From the NCBI GenBank assembly GCA_038961845.1, contig CP152408.1, forward strand, positions 4,216,001-4,280,000: DNA of 64,000 nt, given 5' to 3'. This document shows, one piece after another, positions 1 through 8,242 of the stretch (its first letter is position 1; each line of letters begins with the position of its first letter). The notes beneath the pieces are model-generated. The model was not told the DNA's origin and did not search any database. It worked only from the letters and a program-made list of their open reading frames with translations. The stretch comes from Xylophilus sp. GW821-FHT01B05 (GTDB lineage: Bacteria; Pseudomonadota; Gammaproteobacteria; Burkholderiales; Burkholderiaceae_C). The translations under genes were made by a program, and so were the position numbers.

Positions 1-535
1 GCAGGCGCTGCAGGCTGCGCGCGACGGGCGCGGCCCACTGCGCGCACTTCCAGCCAAAGCTGATGACCGAAGCCGGCTGGCCGAGCGTGCGTGCCAGCAT
101 GGGCGTGGCGGCGTGGCGCTCGGCCAGGTCCAGCAGCGCCTCGACCACTTTGCGGCCATCAGCGGTGATCAGCTCCAGCACATCGCGGGTGACCAGCGCG
201 GTGGCGGTGTCGATCACGTCCTGGCTGGTGCTGCCAAAGTGGGTGGAGGCGACTGCGTCCTTGTTGAACAGCAGCACCGTCTCTTTCAGCGCCTTGACCA
301 GCGGGATGGCCAGGCTGCCGGCGCGCGCGCTCTCACGCACGATCTTGGAGACATCAAACAGGTCGACCTTGCAGGTGTCGGCAATGGACTTGGCCGCGGT
401 CTCCGGGATCAGCCCGACCTGCGCCTGGGCACGCGCCAGCGCGGCCTCGAAGCGCAGCATGGCGTCGACAAAGCTGCGCTCGCCGAAGGCCTCCAGCGCT
501 TCAGGGGTGGAAAGAAAGCCTTCGAAGATGGTCAT
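1..535 (-). CDS. pcaB: 3-carboxy-cis,cis-muconate cycloisomerase, N-terminal part
   Basis: Only the first 178 codons are inside the window; the gene runs off the left edge. The protein belongs to the fumarase/aspartase superfamily: the loop GSTSQDVIDTA at residues 101-111 is the family's substrate loop, and the opening residues resemble PcaB rather than adenylosuccinate lyase. PcaB lactonises 3-carboxymuconate in the protocatechuate branch of the beta-ketoadipate pathway (family knowledge). The ATG at 533-535 is the first in frame. It lies downstream of the TRAP transporter genes on the same strand, after a 171-nt spacer holding a dispersed repeat, which suggests the transporter brings in an aromatic acid. 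Argininosuccinate or adenylosuccinate lyase cannot be fully excluded without the C-terminal half. Confidence 0.8.
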   Translation of the reverse strand, partial: MTIFEGFLSTPEALEAFGERSFVDAMLRFEAALARAQAQVGLIPETAAKSIADTCKVDLFDVSKIVRESARAGSLAIPLVKALKETVLLFNKDAVASTHFGSTSQDVIDTATALVTRDVLELITADGRKVVEALLDLAERHAATPMLARTLGQPASVISFGWKCAQWAAPVARSLQRL

Positions 536-545
536 TCGGTTTTGT

Positions 546-601
546 GAGTGTTTTTGGCACTTAGTCCAGGTAGCTCCTGGACCTTTAGCTATGAATACAG
601 T
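546..601 (-). repeat. Dispersed palindromic repeat, copy 1
   Basis: Read on the minus strand it has the block order of the family seen elsewhere in the window: CATAGCT, then an inverted CCAGG/CCTGG pair, then GCCAAAAA. It fills most of the spacer between dctP and pcaB. Confidence 0.6.
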
Positions 602-706
602 AGCGACGTGGCGCCATGTCAAAAGCCCGGCCCCGCAGGCGCAGTGCATGCGGGGCCGGGCGGTCGAGGATACCGCGATGGTGCGGCGCTAGTACGGCAG
701 CAAGGC

Positions 707-1714
707 CTACCGGCGCACCTTGGCAATCTCGGCCATCAGCTCCTTCACCGTGCCCTCGCCCACCGCGGCGGTCTGCTTGTCGATCACCGGCTTGACCTTG
801 TCGCGCAGCCGCGCCATGTCGGCCGCAGAGAACTCAGTCACCTGCATGCCAGCCTGCTTGAGCTTGTCCAGCGCCTCGTCAGCCTGGGCGCGCGACACCT
901 CGCGCTGGAAGCGCGTGGCCTCGGCCGCAGCTTCCTGTACCAGGCGCTTTTCATCCGCAGACAGGCTGTCCCAGAACTTCTTGCCAACGATCAGCGCCTG
1001 CGGGTTGTAGATGTGGCGCGTGAGGGTGAGGTACTTCTGCACCTCGCCAAACTTGGAGGCCAGGATGGTGGTGTTGGGGTTCTCCTGGCCATCAACCGCC
1101 TTCTGGTCCAGCGCGCTGTACAGCTCGGGGAAGGGCATGGGCGTGGCCGATGCACCCAGGGTGTTGAACAGGTCGATGTAGATCGGCGACTGGATCACGC
1201 GGATCTTCAGGCCGGCGATGTCCTCGGGCTTGTGCAAGGGCCGCTTGCTGTTGGTGACATTGCGAAAGCCCAGGTCCCAGTAGCCCAGGCCGATCAGGCC
1301 CTTGTCGGCCAGCTTGGAGAACAGGCCGCGGCCAAAGGGGCCGTCGGTCACGGCGTCGGCCTCTTGCGGGTTGGCGAACAGGAAGGGGAAGTCATAGACC
1401 GCGAACTCCTTCACCTGCGCGGTCAGGATGCCGGCGTTGAGCACCGTCATCTCCATGGTGCCGCCCTGCAGCGCCGATACCGTCTGCAGGTCGCCGCCCA
1501 GCACTCCGCCCGGGAACAGCTTGACCTGCAGCTTGCCGCCGGATTTTTGCGCCAGCAGGTCGGCGAACTTCTGCGCGCCCAGGGCCTGCGGGTGGCCGGT
1601 CTGGTTCTGGAACGCAAACTTGATGCTGCGCGGCTTGATGTCCTGGGCGGCTGCGCCCCCGGCAGCGGCCAGCGCCACGGCGGCCAGCACGGTCTTGAGG
1701 AAGAAACGCTTCAT
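707..1714 (-). CDS. dctP: TRAP transporter solute-binding protein (DctP family)
   Basis: The 335-residue protein is the periplasmic substrate-binding subunit of a tripartite ATP-independent transporter. Residues 1-23 form a signal peptide (positive start, Ala-rich core, cut near AAAQD). The body has DctP family features such as the segment around GLKIRVIQSPIY and the helix SALDQKAVDGQENP. A strong AAGGAG lies just before the ATG at 1712-1714. It is the third gene after dctQ and dctM on the minus strand. The substrate is not visible in the sequence; the neighbouring pcaB and IclR regulator point to an aromatic or related carboxylic acid (inference). Confidence 0.9.
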   Translation of the reverse strand: MKRFFLKTVLAAVALAAAGGAAAQDIKPRSIKFAFQNQTGHPQALGAQKFADLLAQKSGGKLQVKLFPGGVLGGDLQTVSALQGGTMEMTVLNAGILTAQVKEFAVYDFPFLFANPQEADAVTDGPFGRGLFSKLADKGLIGLGYWDLGFRNVTNSKRPLHKPEDIAGLKIRVIQSPIYIDLFNTLGASATPMPFPELYSALDQKAVDGQENPNTTILASKFGEVQKYLTLTRHIYNPQALIVGKKFWDSLSADEKRLVQEAAAEATRFQREVSRAQADEALDKLKQAGMQVTEFSAADMARLRDKVKPVIDKQTAAVGEGTVKELMAEIAKVRR

Positions 1715-1760
1715 GAAAGTCTCCTTGGGTTTTGTATTGAGCGAGGGGCGGCCGTGAGCA

Positions 1761-3041
1761 TCAGCCGTACAGGAACTTGGCGGGCCACATGATCAGCGGC
1801 GGGAACAGCACCATGAGGAACATCATCCCGAACTCCGCATAGGCAAAAGGGATCACGCCGCGGATGACGTCATCCATCTTCATGCGGCCCACGCCGGCCA
1901 CCACGTTGAGCACCGTGCCCACCGGCGGCGTGATCAGCCCGATCGAGTTGTTGATGATGAACAGCACACCGAAGTACACCGGGTCAATGCCCGCGGCCTT
2001 GACCACCGGCATCAGCACCGGCGTCAGGATCAGGATGGTGGGCGTCATGTCCATGGCCGTGCCCACCGCCATCACCAGCACCATGATCACCACCATCAGC
2101 AGCGTCGGGCTGTCGATCAGCGGCTGAAGCAACGCCACCAGCTTGCCCGGCAAATCAGCCACGGTGATCAGCCAGGCGCTGACCATGGCGGCGGCCACCA
2201 GGAACATCACCACCGCACTGGTCTTGGCGGCCGACACCAGCACGCCATAGAGCTGCGAGGGCTTCAGCTCGCGGTAGACCACGGTGGCGACGAAGGTTGC
2301 GTAGACCGCCGCCACCACCGCGGCCTCGGTCGGCGTGAAGACGCCAAAGCGCAGGCCCACCAGGATGATCAAAGGCAGCATCAACGCCCAGGTTGCCTCG
2401 CGCAGCGCCTGCAGCACATCGCGCGTGCTGCGGCGCGGTGGCGGCTCGACCTTCTCCTTGCGCACCAGCCACCACCAGGTGATCCAGAGCGACAAGCCGA
2501 TCAAAATGCCCGGGAAGATGCCGGCCAAAAACAACTTGGAGATCGACACATTGGCCGCCACGCCAAAGATCACAAAGCCGATCGATGGCGGGATGATCGG
2601 CCCGATCACGCCGGCCGCCGCAATCAGGCCGCCCGAGCGCGCCTTGTCATGGCCGGCGGCCACCATCATCGGTATCAGCAGCGCCGACAGCGCCGCCGCA
2701 TCGGCCACCGCCGAGCCCGACAGCGCCGACAGCACGCAGGCCGCGATGATGGCCACATAGCCCAGGCCGCCGCGCACATGGCCGACCACCGCCAGCGCCA
2801 GGTTGACGATGCGCCTGGACAAGCCGCCCTGGTTCATCGCCTCGCCCGCCAGCATGAAGAAAGGCACGGCCAGCAGCGGAAAACTGTCGGCGCCGTTGAT
2901 CACGTTCTGCGCCAGGATCTGCGCGTCGAACAGGTCCAGGTGCCACATCAGCGCCACGCCGCACAGCAGCAGCGCGAAGGCAATCGGCACACCAATGGCC
3001 ATGGCACCCAGCAGCGAGCCGAGGAAGATCGCAATGGTCAT
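1761..3041 (-). CDS. dctM: TRAP transporter large permease (DctM family)
   Basis: This 426-residue integral membrane protein has about twelve hydrophobic segments and is of normal DctM length. It carries family segments such as the GGLSRRIVNLA region near residue 75 and PPSIGFVIFG near residue 152. It forms the ion-coupled translocation channel and works with DctQ and DctP. Its ATG overlaps the TGA of dctQ by four bases (ATGA at 3038-3041), so the two permease subunits are probably translationally coupled. A 46-nt gap with the binding protein's ribosome site separates it from dctP. Confidence 0.92.
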   Translation of the reverse strand: MTIAIFLGSLLGAMAIGVPIAFALLLCGVALMWHLDLFDAQILAQNVINGADSFPLLAVPFFMLAGEAMNQGGLSRRIVNLALAVVGHVRGGLGYVAIIAACVLSALSGSAVADAAALSALLIPMMVAAGHDKARSGGLIAAAGVIGPIIPPSIGFVIFGVAANVSISKLFLAGIFPGILIGLSLWITWWWLVRKEKVEPPPRRSTRDVLQALREATWALMLPLIILVGLRFGVFTPTEAAVVAAVYATFVATVVYRELKPSQLYGVLVSAAKTSAVVMFLVAAAMVSAWLITVADLPGKLVALLQPLIDSPTLLMVVIMVLVMAVGTAMDMTPTILILTPVLMPVVKAAGIDPVYFGVLFIINNSIGLITPPVGTVLNVVAGVGRMKMDDVIRGVIPFAYAEFGMMFLMVLFPPLIMWPAKFLYG

Positions 3042-3631
3042 GGCTCAGTCCCCTTGCGCGCAGCTGCGCTGCCCTGGGCGTCGCGCTGGGCCAGCTCGGC
3101 GTTGATGCGGTCGATGTCGGCCTGCTCTTCTGACTCATGCACCTGCACCAGCTCGTCATCGCGCAGCTGGCCGCTCAGGGCGCGCCACAGGCCGTGCAGC
3201 AGAAACGCCAGCGCCGACACGCCAAACACCACGCCCACGCCATAGAACAGCGCCACCGATGCGCCGGTGGTAGGCGCGCTCACGTCCCAGTTGATCAGCA
3301 TCTGCTGCCAGCTGCCGGCAAGCAGCAGCCAGCAGGCCCACAGCATCAGCAGGTGCGCCACCACCAGGCACAGCTTCTTGCCCCACACCGGCAGGCGGCT
3401 GATCAGCATGTCGGTGCCCAGGTGCCCGTGCTCGCGCACTGCGACGATGGCGCCCAGGAAGGTCATCCACACAAACAGCCAGCGCGACACCTCCTCCGAC
3501 ACCGAGATGCCCGAATTGAAGCCATAGCGCAGCACCACATTGCCAAACACCATCAGCACCATGACGGCCAGGCAGGCAGCCATGACCGCCTCCAGCAGCC
3601 GGCAGTAGCCGTCAAAAATCTTTGCCGTCAC
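3038..3631 (-). CDS. dctQ: TRAP transporter small permease (DctQ family)
   Basis: This 197-residue membrane protein has four hydrophobic segments, including the conserved stretch around FVWMTFLGAIVAVREHGHLGTD, typical of DctQ. A charged cytoplasmic tail follows (about residues 135-197), longer than in many homologues. The start is a GTG at 3629-3631 with GGAG about ten bases upstream. It is the promoter-proximal gene of dctQMP and is divergent from the IclR regulator across a 201-nt spacer. Confidence 0.88.
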   Translation of the reverse strand: MTAKIFDGYCRLLEAVMAACLAVMVLMVFGNVVLRYGFNSGISVSEEVSRWLFVWMTFLGAIVAVREHGHLGTDMLISRLPVWGKKLCLVVAHLLMLWACWLLLAGSWQQMLINWDVSAPTTGASVALFYGVGVVFGVSALAFLLHGLWRALSGQLRDDELVQVHESEEQADIDRINAELAQRDAQGSAAARKGTEP

Positions 3632-3757
3632 CTTGTTTGTCTCCCGCGCGCCGGGCGCTGTTGGAATGGCTTCTGGTCGTTGATCGTTCGCCTTGAGGCT
3701 TCAGGCGCGAATTTTGCGGGCCTCGCTCCCATTCAAGAGCAAGCGCCTTGGCCTTTC

Positions 3758-3793
3758 GTACGATGATTGAACGCCTCTGTGCGATGATCATCT
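3758..3793 (+). promoter_or_regulatory. Candidate IclR-type operator: paired GTRCGATGAT boxes
   Basis: Two similar boxes, GTACGATGATTGAAC (3758-3772) and GTGCGATGATCATCT (3779-3793), are spaced 21 bp start to start, two helical turns. They lie in the spacer between dctQ and the IclR gene. The reverse complement of the first differs at three of fifteen bases from the PcaR-type site that I recall as GTTCGATAATCGCAC. A related box stands upstream of the MHS transporter at 15764. Binding is inferred only. Confidence 0.45.
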
Positions 3794-3832
3794 GTAACTC
3801 GCGTTACTCCTAAGCTCACCTCCAGGCGCCCC

Positions 3833-4603
3833 ATGACCACCCCCTCCCCGCTCGACAAGCGCGACTGGATCGCCGGCATAGAAAAAGGCCTGCGCATCCT
3901 CGAAGCCTTCGACACCGCGCATGCGCGCCTGAACGCATCCGACGCCGGCAAGCTCACCGGCCTGACGCGCACCGCCGCGCGGCGCCATCTGTTGACGCTG
4001 GCGCACATGGGCTATGTCGGCACCGACGGCAAGCTGTTCTGGCTCACGCCGCGCGTGCTGCGCCTGGGGCAGGCGTACCTGGATTCGTCGCGGCTGGCGC
4101 GCATCGTCCAGCCCTTTCTGCAGCGCATCACCACCGGCACGCAAGAGGTCGCCTACCTGAGCGTGATGGACGACGACGACGTGGTCTTCATCGCCCGCAG
4201 CGGCGCCAACCGCGCGATGAACACCGGCTTTGTGCTGGGCGCGCGCATGCCGGCACAGGTGACAGCCGCCGGCATGCTGCTGCTGGCGCAGCGCGAGCCG
4301 GAAGACATCTCTGCCTGGCTGGAGACACACCCGCTGAAAGCCTTCACCTCCTACACCGTGGCCAGCAAGGAGCGCCTGCACGTGGAGCTGATGCGCATCC
4401 GCCACCTGGGCTACGCCATGTCAGAGCAGCAGATCGACCTGCACTACCGCGGCGTAGCCGTGGCCCTGCGCGACGGCAAGGGCCATGTGGTGGGCGCGGT
4501 GAATGTCACCATGCCGATGGGGCAGGAAAGCAGCGAGGATGCGGTGGCAAGGGTGCTGCCGGTACTGCGCGAGACTACGCAGGCGATGCGGAACTTGCTC
4601 TAG
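3833..4603 (+). CDS. IclR-family transcriptional regulator (PcaR/PobR-like)
   Basis: The 256-residue protein has an N-terminal winged helix-turn-helix (about residues 12-75, with LTGLTRTAARRHLLTLAHMGY as the recognition region) and a C-terminal IclR effector domain (about 85-250). Its beginning, DWIAGIEKGLRILEAFD, is typical of the PcaR/PcaU/PobR branch that responds to aromatic acids. It is divergent from the TRAP-pcaB genes and probably controls them through the paired boxes at 3758-3793. The effector cannot be read from the sequence. The stop codon overlaps the first base of the inverted-repeat element that follows. Confidence 0.88.
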   Translation: MTTPSPLDKRDWIAGIEKGLRILEAFDTAHARLNASDAGKLTGLTRTAARRHLLTLAHMGYVGTDGKLFWLTPRVLRLGQAYLDSSRLARIVQPFLQRITTGTQEVAYLSVMDDDDVVFIARSGANRAMNTGFVLGARMPAQVTAAGMLLLAQREPEDISAWLETHPLKAFTSYTVASKERLHVELMRIRHLGYAMSEQQIDLHYRGVAVALRDGKGHVVGAVNVTMPMGQESSEDAVARVLPVLRETTQAMRNLL

Positions 4604-4761
4604 TGTCGCGTCAAGCGTGATCTGCCGGTGCGCGCTTGCCCTCGCCGCGCATTGCTGCGTTGCAGCCCTTGACCAGGCGTAAAGCCTGGGCTGCGGCCCG
4701 CGCCTTGCACTGCACGCCGATGTCTTCGCGCCCATCCGTCACCTCACGCTTGACGCGACAC
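4603..4761. repeat. Small element bounded by 18-bp perfect inverted repeats
   Basis: GTGTCGCGTCAAGCGTGA at 4603-4620 recurs as an exact reverse complement at 4744-4761. Outside these, CTTGCT and AGCAAG extend the symmetry. The 123-bp interior has no gene. It sits between the convergent IclR and amiR genes. It could be a MITE or REP-type element, or a long hairpin at the meeting point of two transcripts. Confidence 0.6.
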
Positions 4762-4772
4762 CAGCAAGAAAA

Positions 4773-5390
4773 TCAAACGCCCGACGCGCGGCCCAGCCCC
4801 AACTTCTCCATGGCCTCGTGTGCCTCCACCACCATCGTCGCCACTTCGGCCACGGTCACGCGCAAGGCCGTGGCGCGCGAGCGCATGTGCTCGTAGGCCT
4901 TGCTCTCCGACAGGTTCTGCGTTTCAGTGAGCAGGCGCACCGCCTTCTCGATCTGCCGGCGCGAGCGGATGGTGTCTTCCAGCTTGTTCACCTTGCTCTG
5001 CAACCGCTCCTGATAGCCGCGCGACGAGCGCGCCAGCACCAGAGTACTCAGCACGCCCGACGAACGAAACGGCCGTGTGATGACGCCGTGGGCGCTGGTG
5101 TCGAGCAGCAGCTTCAGGGTCGTCGGACTCTCGTAGTCCGACAGCGCCACAAGCGTGGCTTCGACCGCGCTGGCGCTCCAGCTTGCGCTGCCCTGCAGCT
5201 CCTGCGACACCTGGAAGAAGATCACGTCACAGCCCGTCGGTGGCTCAGCCGGGAACGGCCAGATCACCTTGAGGCGGCAGCCGATGCGCTTGAGCTGGTC
5301 GAGCAGCACGTCCCGGTCTTCGCCCGGCGGGTACACCACCGCAACGCAGATGCTGCGAAGGTCGTCGTAGAGGCGGCGCAGGCTGCTCAT
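4773..5390 (-). CDS. amiR: AmiR-like ANTAR-domain transcription antiterminator
   Basis: The 205-residue protein has an N-terminal receiver-like domain without the usual phosphorylation pattern (about residues 10-125), a predicted coiled coil (about 128-150) and a C-terminal ANTAR domain (about 145-200, with RRQIEKAVRLLTE and the conserved Ala-rich helices). AmiR proteins bind leader RNA and prevent termination; AmiC holds them inactive until an amide is bound (known for the Pseudomonas ami operon). It starts four bases after amiC and is the last gene of the operon. Its likely target is the leader terminator at 13039-13086, so the operon should be positively autoregulated. Confidence 0.88.
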   Translation of the reverse strand: MSSLRRLYDDLRSICVAVVYPPGEDRDVLLDQLKRIGCRLKVIWPFPAEPPTGCDVIFFQVSQELQGSASWSASAVEATLVALSDYESPTTLKLLLDTSAHGVITRPFRSSGVLSTLVLARSSRGYQERLQSKVNKLEDTIRSRRQIEKAVRLLTETQNLSESKAYEHMRSRATALRVTVAEVATMVVEAHEAMEKLGLGRASGV

Positions 5391-5394
5391 CCTG

Positions 5395-6558
5395 TCAGCT
5401 CAGCCAGAAGTCGGAGAAACCGAAGGTCGACAGGTAGGGGTCAGGCTTCACCGGCTCCGCGCCCTGCCACACGATATCGAACTGCCCATCGGCGCGGCAC
5501 ACGCCGATGCGCGGGGTCAGCATGCAGTGGTTGTTTTCGGGATCGACCGAGAGCGGGCCTTCGGGCGACTCGAAACGCACGCTGTGCGAGGCCTTCACCA
5601 GCTTGCGCGTGTCCAGGCTGCCGGTGCGCTCCAGCGTGCGCGCGAACAGGTGTACCTGGCTGTACGCCATCTCCGACCAGGTGCTGGTGGGCCGGTCGCC
5701 GAAACGCGCGCGCCAGCGCTCGACGAAGCGTGCATTGCTCGCGTTCTGCAGCGAGCCGAAATACGTTGCGGCCGTAATGTGGCCTTCGCAGATACCGGCA
5801 CCGGTGAGGCGCACTTCCTCCTCGGCCATCGACAGGCTTGCGATCGGCATGCGCGCCGGGTCCAGGCCGTGCTCGCGGTAGATCTGATAAAAGCGCCGCG
5901 CCGACTCGCCCACCATGGTGGAGAACACCACGTCAGGCTGCGCTGCCACGATGTCGCGTATCACCTCTTGCAGTTCGGGCTCGGTGGCTTCGAGCGGCAG
6001 GTAGATCTCGTCGAGAATCTCGCCGCCGTGCTGCTCCACCATCTCTCGCATGACGCGGTTGGATTCGCGCGGATAGATGTAGTCCGCCCCCAGCAGGAAG
6101 AAGCGCGTGCCCCGGTTCTTCAGCAGGTAGGCCGCAAGCTGTGCACTGTTCTGGTTGGGCACGGCGCCGGTATAGATCACGTTGGGCGAATATTCGAAGC
6201 CTTCGTAGAACGAGCAATACCAGAGCAAGGCGTTGCTGCGCTCGATCACCGGCAGCACGGCTTTGCGGCTCGACGAGCGCGAGCAGCCGAACACCACGTT
6301 GACTTCGTCTTCGAGCAGCAGCCGCGTGGCCAGCCGGCGGTATTCGCCAGAGTCGCCTTTTGGATCGTAGGCGATGGGCAGCAGCGGCCGGTCGAGTACG
6401 CCGCCCAGGCTGTTGATCTCCTCGATCGCCAGCGCCGTGCCAAAGAAGTGCTCCGACTCGGTCACGCCCGTGGCGCCTGAGCGCGAGTACAGCACGCCAA
6501 TGCGCCAGCCGTCTTCGGCAGAGGTATCTGTGTCAGTGACCATCGGCGTGTCCTTCAT
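5395..6558 (-). CDS. amiC: AmiC-like amide sensor (periplasmic-binding fold, cytoplasmic)
   Basis: The 387-residue protein follows Pseudomonas AmiC closely along its length, including the YEGFEYSPNVIYTGAVPNQ region, DYIYPRESN and a PDPY segment near the end. It has no signal peptide, as expected for a cytoplasmic sensor that captures AmiR. The ATG at 6556-6558 overlaps the asparaginase stop (ATGA), which decides the start; an inner ATG at 6541-6543 is possible. It shares a SFYEG motif with the operon's exported binding protein, so sensor and transporter may recognise the same ligand (inference). The exact amide is unknown. Confidence 0.88.
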   Translation of the reverse strand: MKDTPMVTDTDTSAEDGWRIGVLYSRSGATGVTESEHFFGTALAIEEINSLGGVLDRPLLPIAYDPKGDSGEYRRLATRLLLEDEVNVVFGCSRSSSRKAVLPVIERSNALLWYCSFYEGFEYSPNVIYTGAVPNQNSAQLAAYLLKNRGTRFFLLGADYIYPRESNRVMREMVEQHGGEILDEIYLPLEATEPELQEVIRDIVAAQPDVVFSTMVGESARRFYQIYREHGLDPARMPIASLSMAEEEVRLTGAGICEGHITAATYFGSLQNASNARFVERWRARFGDRPTSTWSEMAYSQVHLFARTLERTGSLDTRKLVKASHSVRFESPEGPLSVDPENNHCMLTPRIGVCRADGQFDIVWQGAEPVKPDPYLSTFGFSDFWLS

Positions 6559-7538
6559 CGGTCGAACAGGGTTTGCAGAGAGAGCGCGTCGCGATCCTCC
6601 TGCAGTGCCAGTATGAGCAGGATACGTGCCTTCTGCGGGCTCAGATTGTCGGCAAAGACCGCGCCCGCGTCCTTGAGCGTACTCCCGCCGCCGACAAAAC
6701 CGTAGCTGGGGCGCACGCGGCCGTTGGGTACGCGGGTCGATATCACCACCGCAACGCCATGGGTGATGGCCCATTCAATGGCCTCGAACATCGCGGTGTT
6801 GACGTTGCCCAGGCCCAGTGCCTGTACCACGATGCCGCGCGCGCCCTGCGCCACGGCGGCGCGCAACATCGCGCCGCTGGCACCGCCGTACATGGCAACG
6901 ATTTCGATCGGGGGCAGAACGCCACCGCGCAACGGCAGATGCTGACGCCGCAGGGGCGAGCGCGAGAACACCACGCGGTCATCGTCGATTGAACCGAGCA
7001 GGCCGAAATCGCCTGACTTGAATGACTCGACATCGGCCGTATGGGTCTTGCTGACTTCGCGCGCAGCGTGGATCTGGTTGTTCATCGCAACCATCACGCC
7101 GCGGCCTCGTGCCTCGGGCGCAAGGCAGACGCGCACAGCATTACGCAGGTTGCGCGGGCCATCGAAATCCGACGCCGAAGCGTTGCGCTGCGCACCGGCC
7201 AGCACCACGGGCTTGACGGCGTCCAGCGTCAAGTCAAGGAACCAGGCCGCCTCCTCCAGCGTGTCGGTGCCGTGCGAGACGATCACGCCGGCCACGTCGT
7301 CACGCGCGAGCGCAGTCTTGACGGCACAGTTCAACAGCGCCCAGTCGTCAGGGCCCATGTGATCCGAGGGCTTGTTGCAGAGATCGATCACCTCCAGCCG
7401 TGCCAACTCGGCAAGGCCTGGCACCACGGCCAGCAGGTCTTCGCCCGACAGGGCCGGCAGAGGCACCTGGCGCACCGGATCGATCTTCATCGCGATGGTG
7501 CCGCCGGTGGCGATAAGCACACAGGTGGGTAGCGTCAT
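6555..7538 (-). CDS. L-asparaginase/glutaminase-type amidohydrolase
   Basis: The 327-residue enzyme hydrolyses asparagine or a related amide to acid and ammonia. Both catalytic signatures are present: TGGTIA at residues 11-16 and HGTDT at 89-93, with the Ser-Asp pair of NKPSDH near 58-59. It resembles the type II family but lacks a signal peptide, so it should act in the cytoplasm. It overlaps livF upstream and amiC downstream by four bases each (ATGA), placing it firmly inside the amide-inducible operon. Its true substrate may be the product or substrate of the nitrilase-family enzyme rather than asparagine. Confidence 0.88.
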   Translation of the reverse strand: MTLPTCVLIATGGTIAMKIDPVRQVPLPALSGEDLLAVVPGLAELARLEVIDLCNKPSDHMGPDDWALLNCAVKTALARDDVAGVIVSHGTDTLEEAAWFLDLTLDAVKPVVLAGAQRNASASDFDGPRNLRNAVRVCLAPEARGRGVMVAMNNQIHAAREVSKTHTADVESFKSGDFGLLGSIDDDRVVFSRSPLRRQHLPLRGGVLPPIEIVAMYGGASGAMLRAAVAQGARGIVVQALGLGNVNTAMFEAIEWAITHGVAVVISTRVPNGRVRPSYGFVGGGSTLKDAGAVFADNLSPQKARILLILALQEDRDALSLQTLFDR

Positions 7539-8242
7539 ACGCGCAAGTGCTCAAACACATGCTCGGCCGCGCCGGCAGCCTTCGCATCGCCCTCGTCAAT
7601 CAGGTCGCCCTGCTTCAGCACCACGTAGCGGTCGGCCACCTGCAGCGCAAAAGGCACGTTCTGCTCAATCACCAATAGCGTGGTGCCGCGCTGCGCACGC
7701 TCGTTCACCAACGCATTGGCGAGTCGGTCGATCACCGACGGCTGCAGCCCTTCGGTGATCTCGTCGAGAAGAATCAATGCCGGCCGCATCATGAGCGCAC
7801 GCGCCAGCAGCAGCATCTTCTGCTCGCCGCCCGACAGCGTGCCGGCGTACTGCGGCAGCCGGCTCTTGAACACCGGGAACAGCGGCTCGATCGCGTCGAA
7901 GCGCTCGTCAAAATCGGATTCCTTCGCCAGGCCCAGCCGCAGGTTGTCGCGAATGCTGAGGTCGGCAAACAGCGCATGCTCCTGCGCCGCATACGCGATG
8001 CCCTGGCGTGCGATGCGGTGCGGTGGCATGCGAGTGATGTCCTTGCCGCCCAGATGGATGCTGCCGGCTTTCTTCGGCAGGTAGCCCATCACGGTCTTGA
8101 GCAAGGTGCTCTTGCCCATGCCGTTCTTGCCCAGCAGCGCAACCGCTTCGCCCGCTCCCACGCTCAGCGACAGCCCGCGCAGCACCACCGACTCGCGGTA
8201 GCCGCTGGTGATGCCGTCGAGCTTCAATGCGGCCTGTGTCAT
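7535..8242 (-). CDS. livF: LIV-type ABC transporter ATP-binding protein (LivF)
   Basis: A complete ABC ATPase of 235 residues: Walker A GKNGMGKST at 38-46, signature LSGGE at 136-140, Walker B LILLDE at 156-161, and the LivF-type sequence EGLQPSV after Walker B. It is the second ATPase of the branched-chain amino acid/amide importer. It overlaps the fused permease-ATPase upstream and the asparaginase downstream by four bases each, so the products are probably made in fixed proportion. Confidence 0.93.
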   Translation of the reverse strand: MTQAALKLDGITSGYRESVVLRGLSLSVGAGEAVALLGKNGMGKSTLLKTVMGYLPKKAGSIHLGGKDITRMPPHRIARQGIAYAAQEHALFADLSIRDNLRLGLAKESDFDERFDAIEPLFPVFKSRLPQYAGTLSGGEQKMLLLARALMMRPALILLDEITEGLQPSVIDRLANALVNERAQRGTTLLVIEQNVPFALQVADRYVVLKQGDLIDEGDAKAAGAAEHVFEHLRV

